Shown here piece after piece: positions 7,245 to 14,213 of a stretch of 17,861 nucleotides of DNA (its first letter is position 1; every line of letters begins with the position of its first letter). A program made the position numbers and the translations under genes. Source of the DNA: Nitrososphaerota archaeon. Its GTDB lineage: Archaea; Thermoproteota; Nitrososphaeria; Nitrososphaerales; JAPUIC01. Under the pieces are notes generated by a model. That model did not search any database, was not told where the DNA came from, and worked only from the letters and a program-made list of their open reading frames with translations. Location of the stretch: positions 1 through 17,861 of the forward strand of contig JAPUIC010000005.1 in assembly GCA_027297425.1 (NCBI GenBank), written 5' to 3'.

Positions 7245-7976
7245 TTGTTGGGCTGGATACTGGAAGCTTTTCTTTTTACGTACTCGAATTCTCCACTACG
7301 AATATTAGATCCTAGAATTCGCGTTCTGCTAACTATTGAGCTATTCACCTTATCTGCCCTTCCGAATGTATTCGTGAAGGCTGCTATTCTATTGGCAATG
7401 GTGCTTATCCTAGGCATGATAGGCAATGTATTCAGTAAACTCTTGAAGGCCATGATCTTTGCCGGGATTTTTTCAATCATAATTGGAGCAATTGACTTCT
7501 ACGTTAATACGGATCCTATACGTGCTTTGGGCGTCAGCATGAGATTCCTCGGAATAGTTGGATCTCTCTCTATTTTTTTCTTAACCACTTCACCTGATGA
7601 ACTCGGTTATGTAATGAAAAGATTTAGAGTTCATCGAGACATTATCTTCGCGTTTTTGACGGCAATGAGATTTGTGCCTGTTCTTCTTTTAGATATTAGC
7701 CAAATAATTGATGCACAGAGATCGCGAGGTTTGGAAATTCAGAAGGGAAATATTGTCCGGAGAGTCAATAAATTATTTCCACTAGTAGTCCCAATGGTGA
7801 GTCTTGTTTTAGAGAGAAGTAATCATCTAGCTGAAGCCATGGAATCAAGGGCCTATGGCTCAGTGAAGCAGGTTTCTTCATTCAAAGAGTTGAGGTTTCG
7901 ACCCGTGGACCGGATCTTCCTAGCTATTTCAACTCCACTCATGGTCTTGGCCTTTTACTTTGTCTTAAAATTCTAA
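7245..7976 (+). CDS. ecfT: ECF transporter transmembrane coupling protein EcfT
   Basis: Membrane scaffold that links the two ATPases to a substrate-binding S component. The 243-residue protein has several hydrophobic segments (for example IRVLLTIELFTLSALPNVFV, AAILLAMVLILGMI and a C-terminal MVLAFYFVL). It also has the two coupling-helix motifs of the family, AQRSRGLEI and AMESRAYG, where the small-Arg-Gly motif contacts the ATPases. The start is TTG at 7245 (or 7248), nine bases after AGGTGAT at 7229-7235. No S component lies nearby, so the substrate cannot be named; this arrangement is usual for shared group II ECF modules. Confidence 0.9.
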   Translation: MLGWILEAFLFTYSNSPLRILDPRIRVLLTIELFTLSALPNVFVKAAILLAMVLILGMIGNVFSKLLKAMIFAGIFSIIIGAIDFYVNTDPIRALGVSMRFLGIVGSLSIFFLTTSPDELGYVMKRFRVHRDIIFAFLTAMRFVPVLLLDISQIIDAQRSRGLEIQKGNIVRRVNKLFPLVVPMVSLVLERSNHLAEAMESRAYGSVKQVSSFKELRFRPVDRIFLAISTPLMVLAFYFVLKF

Positions 7977-7995
7977 CATGTAAGGGGGAAGTTGG

Positions 7996-8682
7996 TTGAA
8001 GTTTCGAATCATAATAGACGAGAGAGAAAAAGCTTCAGGTGTTCCAAAAGAGTTATCGAAGTTGGGAGCTATAGCAGATTACAGATTACTCACGATTGGC
8101 GATTATATACTATCTGAAGATGTGGGCATCGAGCGGAAGAGCTGCAGAGATCTCGTAGCGTCAATTTATGATGGTCGGTTGTTTGAACAGTTATCTCAAC
8201 TATCTCATCACTATGCAAAATCCTTTCTTCTTCTTGAGGGTGATGTTACCGGAGTCCTGAAGGAGATGAAGAATCCTAAGGTGTTTTTTGGTGCGATTGC
8301 GTCAATATCTCTTACGCTCCCTATTAGTTTACTTTATGCAGTAGACAAAGAACAAACTGCGAGGATCATTTTCGCTTTGGCTACTCATTTAGGGAGAGTG
8401 AGACCATCTCGGCCATTAGTTAAGGGGCGTAGGTCAGGTATGGATATCCCTGAGGAGCAATTATCCATAGTAAGTTCATTCCCAGGAGTTGGGATCGTTC
8501 TGGCAGAACGACTGCTTATGAAGTTTGGTAGCCCCAGAGACATCGTAAGCGCCCAAGCCCAAGAGCTTGCAATGGTTCAAGGAATAGGTCGAGCGCGTGC
8601 TTCAAAATTAATAAAAATATTAACGGAAAAATTTAGAACGGGATCAAAAATAGGCATTCAGGGAACGTTGGAGTACAACTAA
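7996..8682 (+). CDS. XPF/ERCC4-type structure-specific nuclease (helicase-less)
   Basis: Endonuclease of the XPF family, acting as a dimer (with PCNA in crenarchaea) on flaps and branched DNA in repair and replication. The 228-residue protein begins IIIDEREK and has the catalytic signature GDYILSEDVGIERKSCRDL (GDx(n)ERKx3D; residues about 35-53). Tandem helix-hairpin-helix elements follow (SFPGVGIVLAERLLMKFGS and MVQGIGRARASKLIKIL). The length matches the short crenarchaeal/thaumarchaeal form without the helicase seen in euryarchaeal Hef. Start is TTG at 7996 behind AGGGGGAAG. It lies 19 bases after ecfT and may be read with it. Confidence 0.93.
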   Translation: MKFRIIIDEREKASGVPKELSKLGAIADYRLLTIGDYILSEDVGIERKSCRDLVASIYDGRLFEQLSQLSHHYAKSFLLLEGDVTGVLKEMKNPKVFFGAIASISLTLPISLLYAVDKEQTARIIFALATHLGRVRPSRPLVKGRRSGMDIPEEQLSIVSSFPGVGIVLAERLLMKFGSPRDIVSAQAQELAMVQGIGRARASKLIKILTEKFRTGSKIGIQGTLEYN

Positions 8683-8698
8683 GCGGAAAGATTAATAA
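8683..8698 (+). promoter_or_regulatory. Possible BRE/TATA promoter of the EF-2 gene
   Basis: GCGGAAAG followed by ATTAATAA resembles a BRE and TATA box directly after the nuclease stop. It would start transcription near 8720, leaving a leader of about 20 bases with GAGAGGG (8732-8738) just before the expected start of EF-2. Weak match, inferred from position. Confidence 0.35.
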
Positions 8699-8740
8699 CC
8701 AAATCAAAATCGCACTGTTCCTGAAAGAGTTGAGAGGGAC

Positions 8741-10963
8741 TCGCCAAAGTACAAATTCACGGAAGATATACTCAAGATAGTGCACAAAAAGGCCCAGGTC
8801 AGGAAATCCAAGTAGTTCTCGCTAGTGGACCTGTGTTTCGGGGTCATTGCGCACGTAGATCACGGTAAGACCACCATGTCGGATAGCTTGCTTGCGTCTT
8901 GTGGTCTGCTGAGTCCTTCCGTAGCCGGTCAGGCTTTAGCTCTGGATTCGATGGATCTCGAACAAAAGAGACAGATGACGATAAGGTCTGCTAATGTAAC
9001 ACTCTATTATGAACTAGATGGCACACCGTATGTAATTAATATGATCGACACTCCTGGCCATATAGACTTCACCGGAAGAGTTACGCGAGCTCTTAGAGCT
9101 ATCGATGGCGCTGTTGTAGTTTGCGATGCGGTTGAAGGGGTTATGACCCAAACTGAGACGGTTACCCGTCAGGCGTTGGAAGAGCGAGTAAGGCCTGTCT
9201 TATACATAAACAAGATAGATCGTCTGATAAAAGAGCTTCGTCTTACGCCAGATAAGATGCAAGAGTGGCTTGCAGCTCTAATTAGTGATTTTAATAAATT
9301 GATAGACGTATCAGCTGAACCAGAATACCGAGAGAAGTGGAAGGTAAGCATTCAGGATTCTACCGTCGCTTTCGGCTCAGCCAAAGATCGCTGGGGGTTC
9401 AATTTCGAAATTGCTCAGAAAAAGGGAGTAAAGTTCTCGGACATATATGATGCGTACCAGAGTGGGGATCTAAAGAGCTTCACCGAGAAACTCCCACTTC
9501 ATGAAGCAGTACTACGTATGGTCATAAGGCATTTTCCTCCCCCAGATGTAGCTCAGAGGTATCGGATCCCCAAGATTTGGAAAGGGGATCTCGACTCCGA
9601 AATAGGGAAAGCAATTCTAAATTGTGATGAAAATGGACCAATAACCATGATGGTGACCAATATTGTAGTAGATCCTGCTGCCGGGACTATCGCTACTGGG
9701 CGACTATTTTCTGGAACTGTAAAAGACGGATCGATAGTCCACCTTATAGATGCTAAGAGAGAGTCGCGTGTTCAATCCGTTAGCATGTTTATGGGAGCTC
9801 ATAGAGATCTCGTTGGTTCGATGCCATCGGGAAACATTCCAGCCTTACTGGGTCTTGAGAATGCTAGAGCCGGTGAAACTATATCATCAGTCAAAGGTGT
9901 GCTTCCCTTTGAGTCTATCAAATATGTATCGGAACCGGTAGTTACGATAGCCATCGAGTCCAAACACCCTAAAGATCTCCCGAAGTTAGTCGACGTCTTA
10001 AGGAGAATCGCGTTGGAGGATCCTAACCTTGTCCTAAAGATACAGGAGGAAACCGGTGAAATGCTATTGGCAGGTATGGGAGTGCTTCATCTTGAAATTG
10101 CTACTTCGCTAGTACAAGAAGCAGAGGTCGAGATAATAACCTCAAAACCCCTTATCAATTATAGGGAGACTATACGCTCAGCTGTAGGACCAATTATGTC
10201 GCGATCCCCCAACAGGCATAACAAGATCTACTTTAGAGTAGAGCCCCTGTCTGAAGAGATCGTTCAGATGATAAGAGAAGGTACGATAAGTGAAATGACA
10301 GATAAGAAAGCGTTAGCCACGCTTCTGCGAGATAAAGGGTGGGATGCAAACGAGGCTAAAAGTGTTGTAATGGTTGATGAGAGAGGAAATATGTTTATCG
10401 ATTCTACTAAAGGTGTGCAGTTTATTTCAGAGTCTTTGGATTCGATCAGAGCAGGTATCATAGACATTATAGGAAATGGTCCACTCGCCCACGAATTCTG
10501 CAGAGGCCTGAAAATAATTTTCCACCACTATGTTCCTCATGAAGATCCAGCCCACAGGACGTATGCTCAACTTATGCCCGCGTCACGCAGAACTTTATTG
10601 GCATGCCTACTTGCCGCCGATCCCGTACTTCTGGAGCCAATATTGGGTATTGAAGCAAAGGGTACGGGGGACATCATCGGTCCAATATCTAGCGTTATCT
10701 CTTCAAAGAGAGGCAAATTGCTGAAAGTTACTCAAAAAGGTCTGATGACTATTATTGAAGGGGAGGTACCTGCGGCTGAGACATTCGATCTTGCAGAAAC
10801 TTTGAGGGGAGCGACGGCTGGAAAAGCTACGTGGAATACCCACTTCAAGAGCTGGAGCCCAGTTCCTACGTCTATGCTAAAAGGGGTTGTCGCGGATATC
10901 AGGAAGAGGAAAGGCTTAAGCGCGGATCCTCCCAAGTCCGAAGAGTTCTCGGATTCAGAATAA
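8741..10963 (+). CDS. fusA: Translation elongation factor EF-2, interrupted by a 30-base putative BHB intron
   Basis: GTPase that drives ribosomal translocation. In the spliced reading, exon 1 (8741-8805) encodes the conserved N-terminus SPKYKFTEDILKIVHKKAQ-VRN and exon 2 (8836-10963) continues FGVIAHVDHGKTTMSDSLL. The total is 730 residues, the usual archaeal size. GTPase motifs are AHVDHGKTT (G1), RQMTIRSAN (G2, crenarchaeal style), DTPGHIDF (G3), NKIDR (G4) and GSAKD (G5). The diphthamide loop is HEDPAHRTYAQLMPASRR with the modifiable His at codon 10553-10555 (about residue 595). Unspliced, exon 1 ends at an in-frame TAG (8813) and the only start leading into the rest is GTG 8825, which lies inside the intron. 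The codon where relatives have Met is TCG (8741); the first canonical in-frame start in exon 1 is GTG 8780, 13 residues later. Confidence 0.96.
8806..8835 (+). other. Putative bulge-helix-bulge (BHB) intron in EF-2 mRNA, 30 nt
   Basis: The borders form a canonical archaeal splicing motif. The central helix CAGG (8800-8803) pairs with CCTG (8830-8833). The 5' bulge AAA (8804-8806) is cut after its second base and the 3' bulge TGT (8834-8836) after its second base. The inner helix TCCA (8807-8810) pairs with TGGA (8826-8829) around a 15-base loop. The outer helix 8791-8799/8837-8845 is imperfect: seven of nine positions pair, counting two G-T pairs. Removal joins AA to T, making an Asn codon, and restores VRNFGVIAHVDHG, the EF-2 consensus. 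The intron contains in-frame TAG 8813-8815. Splicing is inferred from sequence; no RNA evidence is available. Confidence 0.85.
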
Positions 10964-11024
10964 ATCCTCTTTAAAAGTACATAACAGAGGAGTAGACTGA
11001 ATCGCTCAAGGTGTCATCAATCAG

Positions 11025-11180
11025 ATGTGTAAATGTGCCAAAATTAGTATAGAAGACGTGAGTTACCGATCTGTTGGGATGAATCAGACTGCTTACCATA
11101 AGGAGTGTGGAGAGGATCTCTCACCGATACAGGTTTCAATTATCGACAAACAGAGAATTAATGAGTGGGGGCTCGCGTAG
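11025..11180 (+). CDS. Small putative metal-binding protein, 51 residues, family unknown
   Basis: An ORF from ATG 11025 to TAG 11178 encodes MCKCAKISIEDVSYRSVGMN followed by QTAYHKECGEDLSPIQ and a short helix-like tail ending in NEWGLA. The CxC at the start and HKEC in the middle could supply four zinc ligands. AAGGTG lies 11 bases upstream of the ATG; the frame is open a further 24 bases without an ATG, GTG or TTG. The stretch between EF-2 and the next gene holds nothing else. It converges on the small zinc-ribbon gene at 11192. I do not recognise the family; it could be a chance ORF. Confidence 0.4.
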   Translation: MCKCAKISIEDVSYRSVGMNQTAYHKECGEDLSPIQVSIIDKQRINEWGLA

Positions 11181-11191
11181 GAGCACGCGAA

Positions 11192-11386
11192 CTAAGTGGG
11201 CTTAGGAGTTTCAGAGTAGATCATGGAGATCAAAGTCTTTCCGTGGCACTCTTTGCATTCTCCGACGTCGTCTTTGTAGATGTAATCACCCATTTGAAAT
11301 GGTCGCTTTGTCTTTACATTGCAGGATTTACACTCTTCTATAGAGTAAACAATGGGCTTCGGTTTCTTCTCTGACATTGTTACCAT
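11192..11386 (-). CDS. Small zinc-ribbon protein, function unknown
   Basis: A 64-residue protein with two CxxC knuckles (EECKSCNV near residue 19 and GECKECHG near 43) separated by a basic and aromatic stretch including MGDYIYKDD, the usual spacing of a rubredoxin-like zinc ribbon. ATG at 11386 has AAGGAG about nine bases upstream; a second ATG three codons in is possible. It ends YSETPKPT. The fold is suggested by the cysteines only. It may act in nucleic-acid binding or as a small accessory protein. It sits upstream of no obvious operon partner and its 3' end meets the small + strand ORF. Confidence 0.75.
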   Translation of the reverse strand: MVTMSEKKPKPIVYSIEECKSCNVKTKRPFQMGDYIYKDDVGECKECHGKTLISMIYSETPKPT

Positions 11387-11438
11387 CGATGCGGACTCCT
11401 TCCGTCTTTTCTTTAAGGATTTCTATACGTGAAAAGTT

Positions 11439-12020
11439 TCACTCCTTAGTCCTTTGTCTCTTTAAAAACCAGTCCGCGAACTTTCTGGTAGCAATCGCCC
11501 TATGGGAGATCAGATTCTTCTCCGCATCCAACATCAGAGCATATGTATCACGGTGACCATCGGGGATGAATATTGGATCAAACCCAAAACCATGATCTCC
11601 ACAGAGATCTTGAGAAATGGTCCCAGTTACACCCCCAAGAAATGTCAGTAATTTTCCGTTCCGATCAGCGCAGACGAGTGCAGACTTGAATGTGGCTTTC
11701 CGGCTTAACTTATTCCGTAATAGGGTAAGTATCCCTTCGCAACCGATAGTTTGTTGTACAAATGAAGAATATGGTCCAGGAAAACCACCAAGTGCGTCTA
11801 TGAACAGACCTGCATCCTCAACAATTATACTCTTCTTTACAATCTCATGAGCTGAGAATGCCTTTTCTCTTGCAATATCCTCGAGGTCTAGACTCTGAAT
11901 CTCTTTCAAATCAGCCTTTCTACGAATAGCTGAAATATTGTATTCCATTAGAACCAGCTTAATCTCCCTAAACTTGTGTTCGTTGGAGGATACAAAGTAT
12001 ATTCTAAACCGACCGGGCAT
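11439..12020 (-). CDS. XTP/dITP diphosphatase (RdgB/HAM1 family)
   Basis: House-cleaning pyrophosphatase that hydrolyses deaminated purine nucleoside triphosphates (ITP, dITP, XTP) to monophosphates, keeping them out of DNA and RNA. The 193-residue protein has the family motifs in order: FVSSNEHKFREI, SLDLEDIAREKA, VEDAGLFIDALGGFPGPYSS with the acidic metal-binding region, GDHGFGFDPIFIPDG, and the base-binding SHRAIATRKFADW near the end. The ATG at 12020 overlaps the end of bud32 by 17 bases and is preceded by a G-rich ribosome binding site, so it is the last gene of the kae1-bud32 unit. Confidence 0.95.
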   Translation of the reverse strand: MPGRFRIYFVSSNEHKFREIKLVLMEYNISAIRRKADLKEIQSLDLEDIAREKAFSAHEIVKKSIIVEDAGLFIDALGGFPGPYSSFVQQTIGCEGILTLLRNKLSRKATFKSALVCADRNGKLLTFLGGVTGTISQDLCGDHGFGFDPIFIPDGHRDTYALMLDAEKNLISHRAIATRKFADWFLKRQRTKE

Positions 12021-12639
12021 ACCTACCCCTCCGCTGTACTTGTCGCATTACCGATTTTATCCTATTCGTCGATTCGTCTCCAGATATACTACGATACCCG
12101 TCAATTAGATCTGTAAACATCTCATCAGCTACTGCACTATGGGCACTCTCCAATGTCTGCTTGACCAGGTGAAGATCTACCGCCTTGTCCTCAAGGCGAT
12201 TTGAACGAAATGAAAGTCCAAAATCTATGATTCCCAAACACCCATCGCTAATGAGGATGAAGTTAGAGGTGGTTAGATCTCCGTGGATTATATCCTCTCT
12301 ATGAAGCGAACCGATTGATCGACCTACAGCCTCGAAAATTTTCGTGGTGCCCAGATCTGGGTCATCAAGAACATCCTTAATCCGAGGCCCGTCGAAATGT
12401 TCCATGTATATCGAGTAATTACTTTTGTCCAAATAGTATAGAAGAGGTGAATTAACTCCGGCCAATTTCGCAGCACTAATTAGCGTAGCTTCGTGAATTG
12501 TCCTTCTTTTGCGAAGCTCCGCATCTAAGCTAGGCTGACGGTATCCCTTGGGCAGCCTAATTTTTTTAATAGCTAAAAGTCCATTCCAACGGACTTTATA
12601 GATATCTGCTTCCGCTCCTTTCCTGATTAATGTCTCCAT
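12004..12639 (-). CDS. bud32: KEOPS kinase/ATPase Bud32
   Basis: Small RIO-like protein kinase fold that supports Kae1 in t6A synthesis. From the chosen ATG it begins METLIRKGAEADIYKVRW, the usual family start. It has IKKIRLPKGYRQPSLDAEL, the catalytic loop HGDLTTSNFIL (Asp and Asn) and IDFGLSF with the metal-binding Asp, and lacks a glycine-rich loop, as Bud32 does. A TTG at 12666 would add nine residues without a ribosome binding site, so I prefer ATG 12639, which overlaps kae1 by 13 bases. Kae1 and Bud32 are often fused or adjacent in archaea; here they are separate but overlapping genes. Confidence 0.95.
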   Translation of the reverse strand: METLIRKGAEADIYKVRWNGLLAIKKIRLPKGYRQPSLDAELRKRRTIHEATLISAAKLAGVNSPLLYYLDKSNYSIYMEHFDGPRIKDVLDDPDLGTTKIFEAVGRSIGSLHREDIIHGDLTTSNFILISDGCLGIIDFGLSFRSNRLEDKAVDLHLVKQTLESAHSAVADEMFTDLIDGYRSISGDESTNRIKSVMRQVQRRGRYARSV

Positions 12640-13649
12640 AGAATGTCGACTTGATCCAATCTCCAAGATTGTCTAACGATGCTTTTGCTAATGTCTAACC
12701 GCATACCATGAAGATAACTCAACAGACCTACCCAAGCTATCTGCGCGCCGCAATCACCACTAAATTGCCTTGGGATAACCCTAAAAGTGGAACCGCGAGA
12801 TCTACACATTTCCGTAAGCATTTCTTGAAGTCTGGTGTTTGCAGCAACACCTCCTGTGAGTAGAACTTCGTCGTGCTCCGTAAAGGCGAGTGCACGTTCC
12901 GTAACCTCGCAGAGGTTCGAAAAAGCGGTCTCCTGGATCGAGAAACAGATATCGTCCATATTTTTTCCACTGCTTAGTAACCTTTTGGCACTCGTCAGCA
13001 TCCCAGAGAACGAAGGATCATTACCCTTTAGAGTGTAGGGTAAGAGTAAATACTCCTCTGACTTACTAGCGCATCGCTCGATAATAGCTCCGGAAGGAGA
13101 AGCATATCCTGCAGCTCTTCCAAATTGGTCTAGAAGTTGCCCGATTGTTATATCTAATGTTTCACCGAAGAACCGCCACCTCCCGTTGGAAAAGGCAAGG
13201 ATTGCAGTATGGCCTCCAGATACCAATAGTACAATAGGATTAGTTGCTCTGGTCAGCATGCAGGCTAATTCGATGTGCCCTATCGCGTGATTAGCTGCGA
13301 TGATTGGTTTGTGGTAATATGCTGCGAGGGATCTTGCGACAACGGCGCCTACTCTCAGACATGGTCCTAACCCGGGACCACCTGCATACGCAATAACGTC
13401 AACCGAATCCATATCCATCTTGGCTTTTCTAAGTGATTCAATCAGAACTCCTGAGCAAACATCTGAATGATGTTGGTAAGCCTCTCGAGGATGGATCCCT
13501 GATCCAGGTGGCGGTTGATACACTGAACGTGAGTCCGAGATTATAGTTCCTTGATTTTCTTCATCGAGAGAAACGAGAGAACTTCCGAATGTATGAGCTG
13601 TACTTTCTATACCCAGGCACGTTAATTTTTTATGTTTAGGTTTGTTCAA
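12627..13649 (-). CDS. kae1: KEOPS catalytic subunit Kae1 (tRNA threonylcarbamoyltransferase)
   Basis: Transfers the threonylcarbamoyl group to adenosine 37 of tRNA. ASKHA-fold motifs over 340 residues: LGIESTAHTFG near 12-22, HPREAYQHHSDV near 53-64, GGPGLGPCLRVGAVVARSLA near 90-109, the metal-ligand pair H121/H125 in NHAIGHIE, SGGHTAIL, DQFGRAAGYASPSG, LLTGGVAANTRLQEM and SGDCGAQIAW with the metal-ligand Asp299. The last motif is usually DNG; here it is DCG. Start is TTG at 13649 behind GGTGAGG. CTATATG at 13679-13685 is a possible TATA box, although its predicted start falls inside the ribosome binding site. Leads the operon kae1-bud32-XTPase. Confidence 0.96.
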   Translation of the reverse strand: MNKPKHKKLTCLGIESTAHTFGSSLVSLDEENQGTIISDSRSVYQPPPGSGIHPREAYQHHSDVCSGVLIESLRKAKMDMDSVDVIAYAGGPGLGPCLRVGAVVARSLAAYYHKPIIAANHAIGHIELACMLTRATNPIVLLVSGGHTAILAFSNGRWRFFGETLDITIGQLLDQFGRAAGYASPSGAIIERCASKSEEYLLLPYTLKGNDPSFSGMLTSAKRLLSSGKNMDDICFSIQETAFSNLCEVTERALAFTEHDEVLLTGGVAANTRLQEMLTEMCRSRGSTFRVIPRQFSGDCGAQIAWVGLLSYLHGMRLDISKSIVRQSWRLDQVDILWRH

Positions 13650-13745
13650 TTTTTCCTCACCAATTGATAGTGGTCATTCATATAGTTCTAACCCGAAGGG
13701 ATGACTCGCTAAGCCTTATCGAAATTAAATCTTTGTGAGTAAAAA

Positions 13746-14198
13746 ATGAACGAAAATATTCAGGTATCGCTGGAGGCATCATTCATACTAAATGCGACAG
13801 AGGACGAGGAAAAATTAGTTCGATGTATTAGTGAATTCATTGGCACAAATAAACTGTCACGAGTAGTTGTAAAGGGTTACTATGGGAATCTAATGCACAT
13901 TATTACAATGGCCATTACAAAGAATCGAGCTGAAGTTATTATCGGAAAAATTCTGAACATGATCTCAGAGGAAGATATCGAGAGCATCATGACATCCTTA
14001 GGTAAATCTATCGACAAAAATGGGAATCTGCACCTTAGAATCGATAAGCAGAGTATCCTAGAAGGGTCTCTAAGACTATCCGAAAGAGACCCTCTAAAGA
14101 TGAAAATAATACCCAGGCAGGCCAAACCCATTTCCCGCAATTGGCCGGAGTGGTACCGCCTGAGACTTGCGTATCTTCAGAAGCAGTATCGAGAATAG
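13746..14198 (+). CDS. RNA-binding protein of the COG1325/PF01877 family (predicted exosome-associated)
   Basis: The 150-residue protein matches the archaeal family predicted to be an RNA-binding exosome partner: an N-terminal LEASFILNATEDEEKLVRCI segment, KGYYGNLMHIITMAI, then SLGKSIDKNGNLHLRIDKQS followed by ILEGSLRLSERDPLKMKI, the most diagnostic stretch. A basic, aromatic tail (PISRNWPEWYRLRLAYLQKQ) extends beyond the usual end. ATG 13746 follows GTGAG. It is a single-gene unit, divergent from kae1 and convergent with the APRT gene. Family assignment is from remembered pattern, and the role in the exosome is a prediction for the family rather than demonstrated here. Confidence 0.75.
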   Translation: MNENIQVSLEASFILNATEDEEKLVRCISEFIGTNKLSRVVVKGYYGNLMHIITMAITKNRAEVIIGKILNMISEEDIESIMTSLGKSIDKNGNLHLRIDKQSILEGSLRLSERDPLKMKIIPRQAKPISRNWPEWYRLRLAYLQKQYRE

Positions 14199-14213
14199 AC
14201 AGTCGAGCTGGAG

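Noticed and set aside
8804..8815. Stop-codon readthrough or pyrrolysine at TAG 8813
   Set aside because: Readthrough would leave ten extra residues between VR and FGVIAH, disrupting a highly conserved block, and the BHB pairing explains the insertion better.
8825..8840. GTG 8825 as the EF-2 start
   Set aside because: It lies inside the putative intron, has no ribosome binding site and omits the conserved N-terminus encoded directly upstream in the same frame.
11165..11374. Plus-strand 69-residue ORF opposite the zinc-ribbon gene
   Set aside because: It overlaps nearly all of a better supported gene on the other strand that has CxxC motifs and a ribosome binding site.
11429..11442. Inverted repeat GTGAAA-AG-TTTCAC at the XTPase stop
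   Set aside because: Very short palindrome with a two-base loop and no T-run; too weak to call a terminator.
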